Notes: generated from the sequence alone by a model not told the origin. Numbered from the stretch's first letter, positions 15,738-24,375 are shown. The stretch is DNA of 64,000 nt from Planktosalinus sp963977065 (GCA_963977065.1 CAXBNF010000009.1:1-64000), one strand, 5' to 3'. Translations and numbers: made by a program.

Positions 15738-16904
15738 ATGAAGAAAAAGCTCCTCCCTTTTGGGGAGGCCGGGAGAGGACTCGGAATCTACCTCCATATC
15801 CCCTTCTGCAAGCAAGCATGTCACTATTGTGATTTTCATTTTTCAACATCTTTGAAAAAGAAAACAGTACTGGTTGAAGCACTTTGCAAGGAGTTGGTTC
15901 TGCGAAAAAACGAACTTTCCGGTACAGTTGAAACCGTCTATTTTGGAGGTGGAACACCTAGTTTATTAACCCGCAACGAACTCAACCTCATTTTTAATAC
16001 AATTTACGAGAACTATACGGTTGCTGAGCCTGTCGAAGCAACCCTCGAAGCCAATCCCGACGACCTCACAGAAGAAAAAATCAAACAACTGGCAGATTCG
16101 CCCATTAATCGGTTGAGTATTGGCATTCAATCCTTTTTTGAGGAAGATTTAAAGTTGATGAACAGGGCACACAATGCTAAAGAAGCTGAAGATTGTTTAA
16201 CTTTGGCAAAAAAATACTTTAAAAACATTTCCCTCGACCTCATTTATGGCATTCCAGGAATGACTAACGAGCGCTGGAAACAAAATATTGAAAAGACGCT
16301 TTCTTTTGGTATCCCTCATATTTCCAGTTATGCGCTAACCGTCGAACCCAAAACTGCTTTGGAAACCTTCATCAAAAAAGGCATTGTTCCGCCGGTGGAG
16401 GATGCACTCGCAGAAGAACATTTTTTTATGCTGATAGAAACATTGGAAACAGCAAATTTTGTGCATTATGAACTGTCCAATTTTGGCAAGGAAAGTTATT
16501 TCAGCAAAAACAACACCGCTTACTGGCAGGGGAAAAGTTATCTGGGCATTGGCCCATCAGCACATTCATATGACGGCAACAACCGCAGTTGGAATGTGAG
16601 AAACAACACTTTGTATATTAAATCCATCGAAAAAAACGAACTCCCCAGAGAAACCGAAACCCTCACCACCACAGACCGTTATAACGAATATGTAATGACC
16701 GGCCTTAGAACGATGTGGGGTGTTTCCGTAAACCGTGTGGAAAAAGAATTTGGCACAAAGTATATGGAATACCTTTTACAACAAGCCAAAAAACACCTGG
16801 AGGAACATCTCCTCTATCTGGACGGCGACACACTTTTGGTTACCAAAAAAGGAAAATTCTTAAGTGATGGGTTATCGGCCGATTTATTTTTACTAAATTT
16901 ATAA
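15738..16904 (+). CDS. hemW: Radical SAM heme chaperone HemW
   Basis: A 388-residue protein of the HemW (formerly oxygen-independent coproporphyrinogen oxidase-like) family. The radical SAM cluster motif is CKQACHYC, followed by YFGGGTPSLL, LEANPDDL and RLSIGIQSF, with a C-terminal HemN domain. HemW hands heme to respiratory proteins; it lacks the extra cysteine of true HemN in the CxxxCxxC-x-C form. Family members normally begin about ten residues before the cluster. Here the first residues KKKLLPFGEAGRGLG are encoded by a palindromic repeat (15750-15780), and a second palindrome (16019-16043) encodes VAEPVEAT before LEANPDDL. The frame is intact. Confidence 0.9.
   Translation: MKKKLLPFGEAGRGLGIYLHIPFCKQACHYCDFHFSTSLKKKTVLVEALCKELVLRKNELSGTVETVYFGGGTPSLLTRNELNLIFNTIYENYTVAEPVEATLEANPDDLTEEKIKQLADSPINRLSIGIQSFFEEDLKLMNRAHNAKEAEDCLTLAKKYFKNISLDLIYGIPGMTNERWKQNIEKTLSFGIPHISSYALTVEPKTALETFIKKGIVPPVEDALAEEHFFMLIETLETANFVHYELSNFGKESYFSKNNTAYWQGKSYLGIGPSAHSYDGNNRSWNVRNNTLYIKSIEKNELPRETETLTTTDRYNEYVMTGLRTMWGVSVNRVEKEFGTKYMEYLLQQAKKHLEEHLLYLDGDTLLVTKKGKFLSDGLSADLFLLNL
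15750..15780. repeat. CCTCCCttttGGGGAGG palindrome inside hemW 5' end
   Basis: A hairpin-forming segment (CCTCCC and GGGAGG arms at 15752-15768, followed by CCGGGAGAGGAC) encodes LLPFGEAGRG near the hemW start. It matches the common flavobacterial dispersed repeat built on CTCCTCCC..GGGGAGG. It adds residues not present in usual HemW N termini. Confidence 0.65.
16019..16043. repeat. GGTTGCT..AGCAACC palindrome inside hemW
   Basis: A 25-bp element with perfect 7-bp arms GGTTGCT and AGCAACC around GAGCCTGTCGA. The core TGAGCCTGTCGAAG is a widespread dispersed bacterial repeat, and a relative lies beside the tRNA at 56-79. In hemW it is read as VAEPVEAT. Confidence 0.75.
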
Positions 16905-16977
16905 ATCTCTGCGCACATCTGCGAAATCTGCGGGAAATTTTAGCCCGCAGATCAGGCTGATTTTCGCTGATTTTTTT
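16905..16977. repeat. Dispersed repeat with ATCTGCGGG/CCCGCAGAT arms
   Basis: Between hemW and the cyclase gene is a dispersed repeat. ATCTGCGGG (16926-16934 region) is inverted as CCCGCAGAT about 10 bases later, preceded by CTCTGCGCACATCTGCG and followed by TTCGCTGATTTTTT. It can form a hairpin ending in a T-rich run, so it may double as the hemW terminator. A related copy lies at 18595-18690. Confidence 0.65.
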
Positions 16978-16996
16978 CAAATATTATTTAATCCAA

Positions 16997-17749
16997 ATGA
17001 TCACAAAGATTTCCTGCCAAAACAAAATCTACACCATCGACTTGTCAAAGCCATTGGATATCTCCATCCCATTAGTTTCAAGCGACAAAAACCCAAATGC
17101 CTGGTATATTGATGCGCCAAAAATATCCCCGGTGGAGGACGATGGCTGGATTGCAAAGGTAAGTGAAGGCGCATCTATAAACTTCAATAATATTCAATTT
17201 AACCCTCACGCACACGGCACGCATACTGAGTGCTACGGGCATATTTCTGAGGAATTTTACTCTGTAAACAAAGCCTTGAAACAGTTTTTCTTTCTGGCTG
17301 AAGTCATCACCGTCGCCCCGGAAACTTTTGGAAAAGAAGACAAAGTCATTTCCAAAAAACAAATTGAAAAGGCACTAAGAGGCGCAACACCACAAGCACT
17401 TGTCATTCGCACCATTCCGAACACCCTAGAAAAACGCTCCAAGCAGTATTCACATACCAACTGGCCCTATTTACTTGAAGATGCCGCTTTGTATTTGCGG
17501 GAAATTGGCGTTGCCCATTTATTGATTGATTTGCCCTCTGTGGATCGCGAAAAAGATGAGGGCGAATTGCTCGCTCACCGTGCATTTTGGAATTACCCTG
17601 AAAACCCAAGAAAAAATGCCACCATCACCGAATTTATTTTCGTGAAAAACGACATTAAAGACGGTACTTATTTTTTAAATTTACAAATAGCCTCGTTTGT
17701 CAATGACGCCTCGCCGAGTAAGCCGGTACTTTATGAAGTGCTGAGTTAG
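16997..17749 (+). CDS. Cyclase family protein (kynurenine formamidase-like fold)
   Basis: A 250-residue protein of the putative cyclase/KynB-like metal hydrolase family. The metal-binding motif is NPHAHGTHTECYGHI (about residues 71-85), a variant of the family HxGTHxDxPxH pattern in which Glu replaces the usual Asp and Tyr-Gly the Xaa-Pro. A second conserved segment is HLLIDLPSVDREKDEG, then AHRAFW. Known members hydrolyse N-formylkynurenine or other amides and lactones. The altered metal motif and missing tryptophan-catabolism neighbours make the substrate uncertain. It is probably a single-gene unit. Confidence 0.8.
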   Translation: MITKISCQNKIYTIDLSKPLDISIPLVSSDKNPNAWYIDAPKISPVEDDGWIAKVSEGASINFNNIQFNPHAHGTHTECYGHISEEFYSVNKALKQFFFLAEVITVAPETFGKEDKVISKKQIEKALRGATPQALVIRTIPNTLEKRSKQYSHTNWPYLLEDAALYLREIGVAHLLIDLPSVDREKDEGELLAHRAFWNYPENPRKNATITEFIFVKNDIKDGTYFLNLQIASFVNDASPSKPVLYEVLS

Positions 17750-17814
17750 TAGAGGGTAGAGGTGAGTTGTACGTTATTAAATATAATATTTGAAATGATA
17801 AATTTGAAATAACC

Positions 17815-18159
17815 ATGAAAACAACCCTAAAACTGGAAGAACTCGCACTATTCCTTTTGGGTATTTTTTTATTTGTACAGTTACCCTTTGCCTGGTGGTT
17901 GTTTTTGGTTTTGATACTCGCCCCAGATGTTGGAATGCTGGGTTATCTTTTTGGAAATAAAACCGGGGCAGTTTGCTATAATTTGTTTCACCATCGCGGT
18001 GTAGCTGTTTTGGTTTACCTGGGCGGTATTTATTTTCAATCAGAAATAGTACAATTAATTGGGGTTATTCTTTTTTCACATGCTGCAATGGATAGAATTT
18101 TTGGCTACGGTTTGAAATATGAAAAAGGGTTTAAGTTTACTCATTTGGGGGAACTTTAG
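17815..18159 (+). CDS. DUF4260 membrane protein
   Basis: A 114-residue small inner-membrane protein with three or four hydrophobic segments and the conserved core APDVGMLGYLFGNKTGA..YNLFHH, followed by SHAAMDRIFGYGLKY and a final GFKFTHLG. These identify the DUF4260 family. Function is unknown; the histidine and aspartate residues near membrane borders are invariant in the family as I recall it. It is 65 bp after the cyclase gene. Confidence 0.85.
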   Translation: MKTTLKLEELALFLLGIFLFVQLPFAWWLFLVLILAPDVGMLGYLFGNKTGAVCYNLFHHRGVAVLVYLGGIYFQSEIVQLIGVILFSHAAMDRIFGYGLKYEKGFKFTHLGEL

Positions 18160-18191
18160 AGACTCACAAACTCATTAACTCACAAACTAAA

Positions 18192-18557
18192 ATGAACATC
18201 GAGCAATACAGAAACTACTGCATCAACAAAAAAGGCGTGACTGAACACTTTCCGTTTGATGACGATGTATTGGTATTTAAGGTAATGGGAAAAATGTTTG
18301 CGCTTTCTTCTCTTAAAAAATGGGAAGAAGGCACTCCCTCTGTAAACTTAAAATGTGATCCTGACAGAGCATTGGAATTGAGAGCGCAATATGAAGCTGT
18401 GCAACCGGGTTATCATATGAATAAAAACCAGTGGAATACCGTGTCCATAAATCAGGAGTTGACTGATATAATTATTTTTGAACTCATCGATCATTCTTAT
18501 GATTTGATTGTCGCCGGCCTGACCAAAAAGTTGCAAGCCGAATTGAAGAACTTGTAG
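18192..18557 (+). CDS. MmcQ/YjbR family protein
   Basis: A 121-residue protein of the MmcQ/YjbR family (CyaY-like fold, double-wing). It starts NIEQYRNYCINKKGVTEHFP and contains VFKVMGKMFALSSL, NLKCDPDRALELRAQY and PGYHMNKNQWNTV, all family signatures. It is often described as DNA-binding on structural grounds, without a proven function. It follows DUF4260 by 32 bp. Confidence 0.9.
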   Translation: MNIEQYRNYCINKKGVTEHFPFDDDVLVFKVMGKMFALSSLKKWEEGTPSVNLKCDPDRALELRAQYEAVQPGYHMNKNQWNTVSINQELTDIIIFELIDHSYDLIVAGLTKKLQAELKNL

Positions 18558-18594
18558 AATATTATAAATTCATCTCGCGTAATAATTAGCCCCC

Positions 18595-18690
18595 AGACCT
18601 GCCTATTGGTAGACAGGTTTCGCAGATATTCACAGAATTTTTATGTAATAGATAGGTTTTCTGCGCAAATCAGCGTGATCTGCGGGACAA
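18595..18690. repeat. Composite dispersed repeat
   Basis: Two dispersed repeats lie together in the 215-bp gap before the MutS-like gene. ACCTG..CAGGT (18597-18618, of the CCTGCC..GGCAGG type) is followed by a copy of the CTGCGCAAATCAGCG..ATCTGCGGG element also found at 16905-16977. Confidence 0.6.
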
Positions 18691-18723
18691 CTATACGTGA
18701 GTATATCAATAAACCTGTATATA

Positions 18724-18731
18724 TACTTTTG
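18724..18731 (+). promoter_or_regulatory. Promoter element TACTTTTG
   Basis: This matches the Bacteroidota -7 element TAnnTTTG, 44 bp before the MutS-like start. No clear -33 TTTG was seen. Confidence 0.5.
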
Positions 18732-18775
18732 CATGCTAATTTATTTCAGAGTAATTTCGGAGCTTTTAAAAATTG

Positions 18776-20578
18776 ATGATGACTCAGACTCCGTATACAT
18801 TTTACATCTCTCAAGTTGAAGGTTTTCAAAAGCAACTGAATAGCATCAAGCAAAAGTTGTTTGCCTCCAGCATGCTTCGATTGGGATTATTTCTGTTAAT
18901 GTGCTATGGCATTTATTACTTTTTTGGCGATGCCAGATGGGTAATTGGTGTGATCCTTTTGGGCAGTGCTCTATTTCTGTATTTAATTTCGCGTCACAGC
19001 GACCTGTCTTTTCAAAAGAATTTGCTTCAGGAATTAATTTCGCTGAATAGAAAAGAACTCAAAGCATTAAAAAGAGCCGTCACAGATTTTCCGGAAGGCA
19101 ATGAGTTTAAGGAAGACATGCACTATTACAGTCAGGATATCGATCTGTTTGGTAAAGGGTCATTTTATCAATACCTCAACCGCACTGCCACCAAAGAGGG
19201 CGCCGAAAAACTGGCAGAAAAACTAAAAAGTAACCATATTGATAATATCCTGCAAAAACAGAAAGCCGTTAAGGAGCTTTCAGAAAAAGCAGCCTGGAGA
19301 CAAGATTTTACCGCATATGCCTCCATTTCAAAATCTGAAACTTCCACTGCAGAAGTGGTTCAACTCTTAAAAACGCATTCCTACTTTATACCGCAGATGA
19401 TGCGCCTTTTGCCCATTGTTTTTTCGTTGCTTTCCATGGCGGTGTTTGTCGCTTTATTTCTCGATATTATTGGTTTTAAGCAAGTGTTGCTTTGGCTCTT
19501 GATTGGTTTGGGAATTTCAGGGGTTTACTTAAAAAAGGTAAATGACCTTTCGGCAAAAATGGATAAAACCCAGGAAGTGTTTCAACAATATCATTATTTA
19601 CTGATGCAAATTGAAAAAACAAATTTCGCTTCATCGAAACTAAAAAGTTTACAGCATCAAATTGCCGTTGAAAACGAGAAAGCCTCCTTGGTCGCCCAAA
19701 AGTTTTCTAAAAAACTAAACGCACTTGACCAGCGTAAAAATATGTTGCTCGGTTTTATAATCAATGGGTTTTTACTTTGGGACCTTAACCAAAGCTATCA
19801 AATAGAGCAATGGATGAAAACTTATGCCCACAAAGCCGAAGACTGGTTTGCAGTCATCGCCGAAATGGATGCACTCAACTCCCTGGCAAACTTTTCATTC
19901 AACCATCCAAACTATACATTCCCTGAAATCACCAAAGGTAAAAATGTTATAGAAGCCCGTGATTTTGTCCATCCGCTGTTAGACCCGGCAAAAGCGGTAA
20001 CAAACAATTTCAACATTGAAAACCAACAATTCTTTATCATTACCGGCGCCAATATGGCCGGGAAAAGCACTTTTTTACGCACAGTTTCACTGGGTATTGT
20101 GATGGCAAATTTAGGCTTACCGGTCTGTGCATCTGGCTTTGCGTATTCGCCTATTAAACTAATTACAAGTATGCGCACTTCAGATTCGTTGACAGATGAT
20201 GAGTCCTACTTCTTTTCAGAATTAAAGCGCTTGAAGTTTATCGTAGACAAAATCCAAGAGGATAATTATTTCATCATCCTTGACGAAATTTTAAAAGGTA
20301 CCAACAGCACAGACAAGGCTTTGGGGTCTAAAAAATTCATTGAAAAGCTGGTAGCCTCTCACCATGCCTCTCGGCAGGCAGGTTCCACCGGCATCATTGC
20401 CACCCACGATTTGAGCTTATGCGAAGTCGAAAAAGACCACGACGAAGTGAAAAACTATTATTTTGACGCCGAAATCATCAACGACGAATTGCATTTTGAT
20501 TACACCCTTAAAAACGGCATTGCCCAAAATATGAATGCTTCTTTTTTACTTCGAAAAATGAAAATTGTGGATGATTAA
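18776..20578 (+). CDS. Membrane-anchored MutS-family ATPase
   Basis: A 600-residue protein with a MutS-type ATPase domain at the C terminus: Walker A TGANMAGKSTFLR (about residue 420), ST-rich signature region LITSMRTSDSLTDDESYF, Walker B FIILDEILKGTNS and the final IATHD histidine switch. The N-terminal 230 residues replace the mismatch-recognition domains. They hold two hydrophobic pairs, at about 33-72 and 205-250, predicted to be transmembrane. The central part is helical lever-like. It lacks the Smr nuclease domain of MutS2. Such membrane MutS homologues are common in Bacteroidota, with unknown role. An unusual SRQAGS insert before GIIATHD coincides with a palindromic repeat. The start is uncertain among TTG 18773, ATG 18776 and ATG 18779. 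Confidence 0.85.
   Translation: MMTQTPYTFYISQVEGFQKQLNSIKQKLFASSMLRLGLFLLMCYGIYYFFGDARWVIGVILLGSALFLYLISRHSDLSFQKNLLQELISLNRKELKALKRAVTDFPEGNEFKEDMHYYSQDIDLFGKGSFYQYLNRTATKEGAEKLAEKLKSNHIDNILQKQKAVKELSEKAAWRQDFTAYASISKSETSTAEVVQLLKTHSYFIPQMMRLLPIVFSLLSMAVFVALFLDIIGFKQVLLWLLIGLGISGVYLKKVNDLSAKMDKTQEVFQQYHYLLMQIEKTNFASSKLKSLQHQIAVENEKASLVAQKFSKKLNALDQRKNMLLGFIINGFLLWDLNQSYQIEQWMKTYAHKAEDWFAVIAEMDALNSLANFSFNHPNYTFPEITKGKNVIEARDFVHPLLDPAKAVTNNFNIENQQFFIITGANMAGKSTFLRTVSLGIVMANLGLPVCASGFAYSPIKLITSMRTSDSLTDDESYFFSELKRLKFIVDKIQEDNYFIILDEILKGTNSTDKALGSKKFIEKLVASHHASRQAGSTGIIATHDLSLCEVEKDHDEVKNYYFDAEIINDELHFDYTLKNGIAQNMNASFLLRKMKIVDD
20365..20386. repeat. GGCAGGCAGG-type repeat inside MutS-like gene
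   Basis: The segment TGCCTCTCGGCAGGCAGG is a short hairpin of the dispersed CCTGCC..GGCAGG family. It encodes ASRQAGS, just before the conserved GIIATHD of the ATPase. Confidence 0.5.
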
Positions 20579-20597
20579 AAAATTAACCAATTGAATT

Positions 20598-21191
20598 TTA
20601 AAACTCATTAAAAATCTTTTGAAATGATTGTGGGATATCAAAGTTAAAATATACTTCCCCGTTCACCAAAACAACCGGGTAAAGCAGCTGTTTGGAAGAT
20701 TTCCTCTTTTCTTTCAATAGTTGCATCATAAGAACCGGATAGTCTTTATTTTCAGTTACATTAAGAATTTTGAATTCAATATCATTTTCAATTAGGTATG
20801 AAAGTGTGCGTTGACTTCTGGGGCAGTCTGGTTTAAAAAAAATAACAACCCCTTCATCAAAGTTAGTCTCTAGGTCTGATGAAACCTGTTCAATTTCAAA
20901 AAGAGGAGTCGCTTTGATATTATAATTATATGAATAAGCCCCTATTATAGAAAAAGAGTAAAATAGTAAAGTGTCTCTGGGTGCAATTTCTTTTGTTTGT
21001 GGTTTTTTGTCACCCCTCAAACCCTTTGAATTTACTATTTGCAATTCAACTTCTTGTTTAGTTTTAGTTGTGTTTGCCACATAAAAATGAAGTGTATTAT
21101 TTAAGTTTTTCTCAAAAAATAAAACGTCATTATTTTGAGATTTTACATCAAAACTATATATAAGAATGCCTATAAGAACTAAATATTTCAT
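20598..21191 (-). CDS. Secreted glutaredoxin-like protein
   Basis: A 197-residue protein with a signal peptide (start 21191 chosen; KYLVLIGILIYSFDVKSQ). The N-terminal half (25-115) is a small beta domain of unknown type. The C-terminal half is a glutaredoxin/thioredoxin-like fold: VVIFFKPDCPRSQRTLSYLI carries a CPRS motif with a single cysteine (C-x-x-S). Then come LLYPVVLVNG, with the cis-proline position, and a final helix. A monothiol site suggests isomerase or glutathionylation chemistry rather than dithiol reduction. It is the last of three AT-rich genes on this strand, downstream of two lipoproteins. Confidence 0.68.
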   Translation of the reverse strand: MKYLVLIGILIYSFDVKSQNNDVLFFEKNLNNTLHFYVANTTKTKQEVELQIVNSKGLRGDKKPQTKEIAPRDTLLFYSFSIIGAYSYNYNIKATPLFEIEQVSSDLETNFDEGVVIFFKPDCPRSQRTLSYLIENDIEFKILNVTENKDYPVLMMQLLKEKRKSSKQLLYPVVLVNGEVYFNFDIPQSFQKIFNEF

Positions 21192-21238
21192 GTGTTTCGT
21201 TTTTAGCTTAACCCACACAACTAAGATACACTTTTAAA

Positions 21239-21850
21239 TTATTGTTTCAACAATAAATACTCCCCATCCGGTACTCTAAACTCAAGGGGAGTGCCATCTG
21301 GAACTACATAAGAGCCTTTCACAAATAACTTTGCTATAATATACTCCTGCTGATTCCACCATTGAATACCGTGTCTTAAAACTATACGACCATAAAAAGG
21401 TCTTTCAGGGTCTTTAAACCCTAAAATAACTCTTAGTTCTTCGTTTGGGCATTCATTACACATGGGGAACCAACCTCGATAAATGATGGAGTTTCCAACG
21501 ATACTTCTATCATAATTAAGGGTAGTCATGGCATTTAAATAATCTGCAATAACAACCCCATTTTCAACATATTTAAATTCTCCAAATAGTAAATCTGTAA
21601 ACCAATTAGGGTTATTAAGTGTTGATTTCGGGTATTCTTCAACTTTTTGTAGGACAATAGTAAGGGAATTGTTGCCGTCTTGCCAGATCCAAGTGCCTTC
21701 AAAATTGTTAAAAAAATTATCAACATCTTTGTAATAAGCACCCTCAACTGCAGCATAATCCAGGTCAAGATCTGATAATGAAAAAATAGGAGTTTGCGCT
21801 TTGCAACTTATTATAATTAAAATGGCGAATGTATTGATTATATGTTTCAT
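21239..21850 (-). CDS. DUF6705-type lipoprotein
   Basis: A 203-residue lipoprotein with signal peptide ending IIISC (Cys16) and continuing KAQTPI. The segments GAYYKDVDNFFNNFEGTWIW, NGVVIADYLNAM and CNECPNEELRVILGF fit the DUF6705 family of Bacteroidota lipoproteins, whose function is unknown. It lies between a large lipoprotein and the glutaredoxin-like gene, all in one direction with gaps of about 20-50 bp, so probably one transcript. The base composition seems more AT-rich than the neighbouring housekeeping genes. Confidence 0.7.
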   Translation of the reverse strand: MKHIINTFAILIIISCKAQTPIFSLSDLDLDYAAVEGAYYKDVDNFFNNFEGTWIWQDGNNSLTIVLQKVEEYPKSTLNNPNWFTDLLFGEFKYVENGVVIADYLNAMTTLNYDRSIVGNSIIYRGWFPMCNECPNEELRVILGFKDPERPFYGRIVLRHGIQWWNQQEYIIAKLFVKGSYVVPDGTPLEFRVPDGEYLLLKQ

Positions 21851-21868
21851 AATGCTTTGTTTTAAAGG

Positions 21869-23500
21869 TCAATTACAAGAAAAGGTAAATACCGGGGAAC
21901 CATTTTCATTTAAAATGATTCTATTCCAACCGGTTAAATCCTGATTCATTTTATAAAGTGATATACCTGTATTATTTTCTTCAATAAAAAACTTTAAAAA
22001 TGTTTTGTGATACTGAAAGTCTGATGCAATTTGCCCATTAACTGGGTTGAAGAGTTTATAATATTCTTTTTCTAGATTATTGTGAAAGTCATTAAACTTT
22101 TCAATATCCGATAATTCATTCACAAAATTTTGATATGCTTGCAGATACTCTATCTTTATGGCATATACCCCCAATGAGCTTACCATAATTAATGTAGGAT
22201 TTGTCTTGTCTGGTGGGTCACCGTTGTTAGCAAAGTTATTGTAAAATTGATTGAGTGTCAATACATCTTGTAATGAAAACATAGGAAACCCATTGTTATG
22301 ATGCAAATGGACCCCTCCAAAAACAACAGGATTTGAACTAAAGGGAAAGGTAACATAGTTTCCGGAGTCAATATTCGTAGAATTTACATTTCCTTGAGAT
22401 GATTTAAAGAGATTAAAACCACTCTCAAATTGATTGTTCAACTGTGTTTGTAATTGCTCAATTTTACTTATGGTTTGTTGATGTTCTGCAATTTGGTTTA
22501 AAATAGCACAATCTTGATGGGGTTTAAAAAGATTAATACCCACATTTGGATTTTCATCAATGCAACTTCCATCAGTATTACATCCAAATAAGCAAGGTTC
22601 TCCATTGGGTTGATTACAATCTGGTGGTAAATCTATTAAAGGGGGGCAAGGGTTTCTAAGCTCATTTAATATAATTCCTTCAATAGTTCTTTCGGAAATA
22701 ATAATGCCAATAGGAATGTTTGCTAAAGGGCAATCACAATTTGGGTTAGAATTTCCCCCAATATGTCCTGGTTCACAACCACAAATATAATCAATTGTTA
22801 CAATTGGACCTCCTCCACCTGTTCCTCCGGTGCCACCTGTGCTTCCTCCACCAGGTGGGTTTGAGGAACCTCCACTACCAGAACCTCCACCCGTGTTAGG
22901 AGGACAAGGTGATTTATAATGTGCATGATTAAAATCTCCTTCATTTACTTCCACTGAAAACACAAATAAACCTTCTATTGTATAAATAACTATTTTACCA
23001 ACATATGTGCCAAAATCAAAATCTTGCTCAGAAATATTGTACCAGTTTTCATCCATCCTGTATTCTTGTATATAGGCATAATAACCTTCTTGAGCAGTCG
23101 TTTCTTTGACAATCAAATTAAAAAACGAAATCTCTCCCTCATAAACAGGTGCATTTTCTATTTCTAATTGAAAACTGTAGTTGGTTAAGTTAGCTTCATT
23201 GGTAATCGCCATAATTTGGGAAGTGACCAAGTCACTTAAAACCAAATCGGGCTCACCACTGCGGGTTTGTTCTCCCGGCAAACTACCTGTTTGGATTTCA
23301 TACTTAAAATCCTGAGGACCGGAACGCCTTAAAAATTCCATAACCTCAGGAATGTCATCAGCATTTACATATTTATGCTGTAAATGGTTTTCAGAAAAAT
23401 CAATTCCAGCTTGTGGACTTATTGTGTCATCTTTCTGGCAACTAATAATGAAAAGTGAGATAAAAAATAGAGAGATGTTCCTAAAAAATAAATTTTTCAT
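21869..23500 (-). CDS. Large multi-domain lipoprotein, function unknown
   Basis: A 543-residue lipoprotein (signal peptide ending IISC, then QKDD). An N-terminal beta-rich domain (about 25-190) is followed by a Gly/Ser-rich linker (about 200-235). A cysteine-rich section with ten-odd Cys (about 240-320) comes next, then a short coiled coil (about 335-365). The C-terminal domain contains VFGGVHLHHNNGFPMFSLQDV near residue 390; the HxH..FS..D pattern recalls the metal site of JAB/Mov34-type peptidases, but this is weak. It may be a surface protein of polymorphic, toxin-like architecture. Start 23500 was chosen over ATG 23506 because Lys-Asn follows at once. It is the first gene of a three-gene run. 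Confidence 0.55.
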   Translation of the reverse strand: MKNLFFRNISLFFISLFIISCQKDDTISPQAGIDFSENHLQHKYVNADDIPEVMEFLRRSGPQDFKYEIQTGSLPGEQTRSGEPDLVLSDLVTSQIMAITNEANLTNYSFQLEIENAPVYEGEISFFNLIVKETTAQEGYYAYIQEYRMDENWYNISEQDFDFGTYVGKIVIYTIEGLFVFSVEVNEGDFNHAHYKSPCPPNTGGGSGSGGSSNPPGGGSTGGTGGTGGGGPIVTIDYICGCEPGHIGGNSNPNCDCPLANIPIGIIISERTIEGIILNELRNPCPPLIDLPPDCNQPNGEPCLFGCNTDGSCIDENPNVGINLFKPHQDCAILNQIAEHQQTISKIEQLQTQLNNQFESGFNLFKSSQGNVNSTNIDSGNYVTFPFSSNPVVFGGVHLHHNNGFPMFSLQDVLTLNQFYNNFANNGDPPDKTNPTLIMVSSLGVYAIKIEYLQAYQNFVNELSDIEKFNDFHNNLEKEYYKLFNPVNGQIASDFQYHKTFLKFFIEENNTGISLYKMNQDLTGWNRIILNENGSPVFTFSCN

Positions 23501-23712
23501 AAGCATTAAAGATGTTTAATAAAACAAAGAGTTATTGCTTATTTTTGTGGGAAGGAGTAAAACGGCACTTTTATTTTACAAATCAAAAAAAAAAAAACAA
23601 TTACCAAAGAAAAAGTGATAATTTTTAATATTTCAAAACGAAAAATGAAAATTGTTGATGATTAAAATTCATTTGACTACATTTATAACGCACTAACCAA
23701 AAAACAATCATT

Positions 23713-24354
23713 ATGAAAAATATTTTTACACTCCTTCTTGTAAGTACATTATTTTTCGCTTGCGGCGAAAAAGAAACCGAAAAAGCAGAGGACGTCTATG
23801 AAGAAATTGTAGAAACTGAAGAAAAAAGCGCAAAAACCCCCGGCGCCAAAGAATTCTGGAACTCCCTTAAAGCGCTTTGTGGAAAAGCCTTTGAAGGCGA
23901 GCTCGTGACTGCTCCCGCAAATGATGATTTTGCAGGAAAAAGACTGGTTATGCATGTTTTATCCTGTGATGATGAGCAAATTTTGATTCCGTTTAATGTG
24001 GGAGATAACCGCTCACGCACCTGGATTTTTACTTACAAAGAGGATCGCATCACTTTAAAACACGACCACCGAATGGAAGATGGCAGTGATGATGAATTAA
24101 CGATGTATGGCGGGACTTCCACAAACAGTGGTTTGCCCGGCATAGCCGTTTTTCCGGCAGATGAAGAAACGCTGGAGCGCATAGAACCGGCAGCAACCAA
24201 TGTGTGGTGGGTAACCGTTGATGAAAATACCTATACCTACAATTTAAGAAGATTGGGCACTGAGCGTTTATTTACTGTATCCTTTGATTTGACTCAAGAA
24301 GTTGAAATCCCGGAACCCTCGTGGGGATGGGAAGGTTTTTCAATAAATGAATAA
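23713..24354 (+). CDS. Hypothetical lipoprotein
   Basis: A 213-residue lipoprotein: signal peptide ending FFAC, then GEKETEK, with an acidic linker rich in Glu/Lys to residue 40. The mature domain starts EFWNSLKALCGKAFEGELV and contains LVMHVLSCDDEQILIPFNVG, RTWIFTYKEDRITLKHDHR and DDELTMYGG. It looks like a single beta-sandwich or lipocalin-like domain with two cysteines (about residues 56 and 85). I do not recognise a named family. It is followed by a strong terminator, so it is monocistronic. Confidence 0.65.
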   Translation: MKNIFTLLLVSTLFFACGEKETEKAEDVYEEIVETEEKSAKTPGAKEFWNSLKALCGKAFEGELVTAPANDDFAGKRLVMHVLSCDDEQILIPFNVGDNRSRTWIFTYKEDRITLKHDHRMEDGSDDELTMYGGTSTNSGLPGIAVFPADEETLERIEPAATNVWWVTVDENTYTYNLRRLGTERLFTVSFDLTQEVEIPEPSWGWEGFSINE

Positions 24355-24375
24355 CGCTATCTAAAAACAATTTTT

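Noticed and set aside
23581..23597. Poly-A tract as a regulatory or phase-variable site
   Set aside because: It is intergenic, about 80 bp from the nearest start, and no coding frame depends on it.
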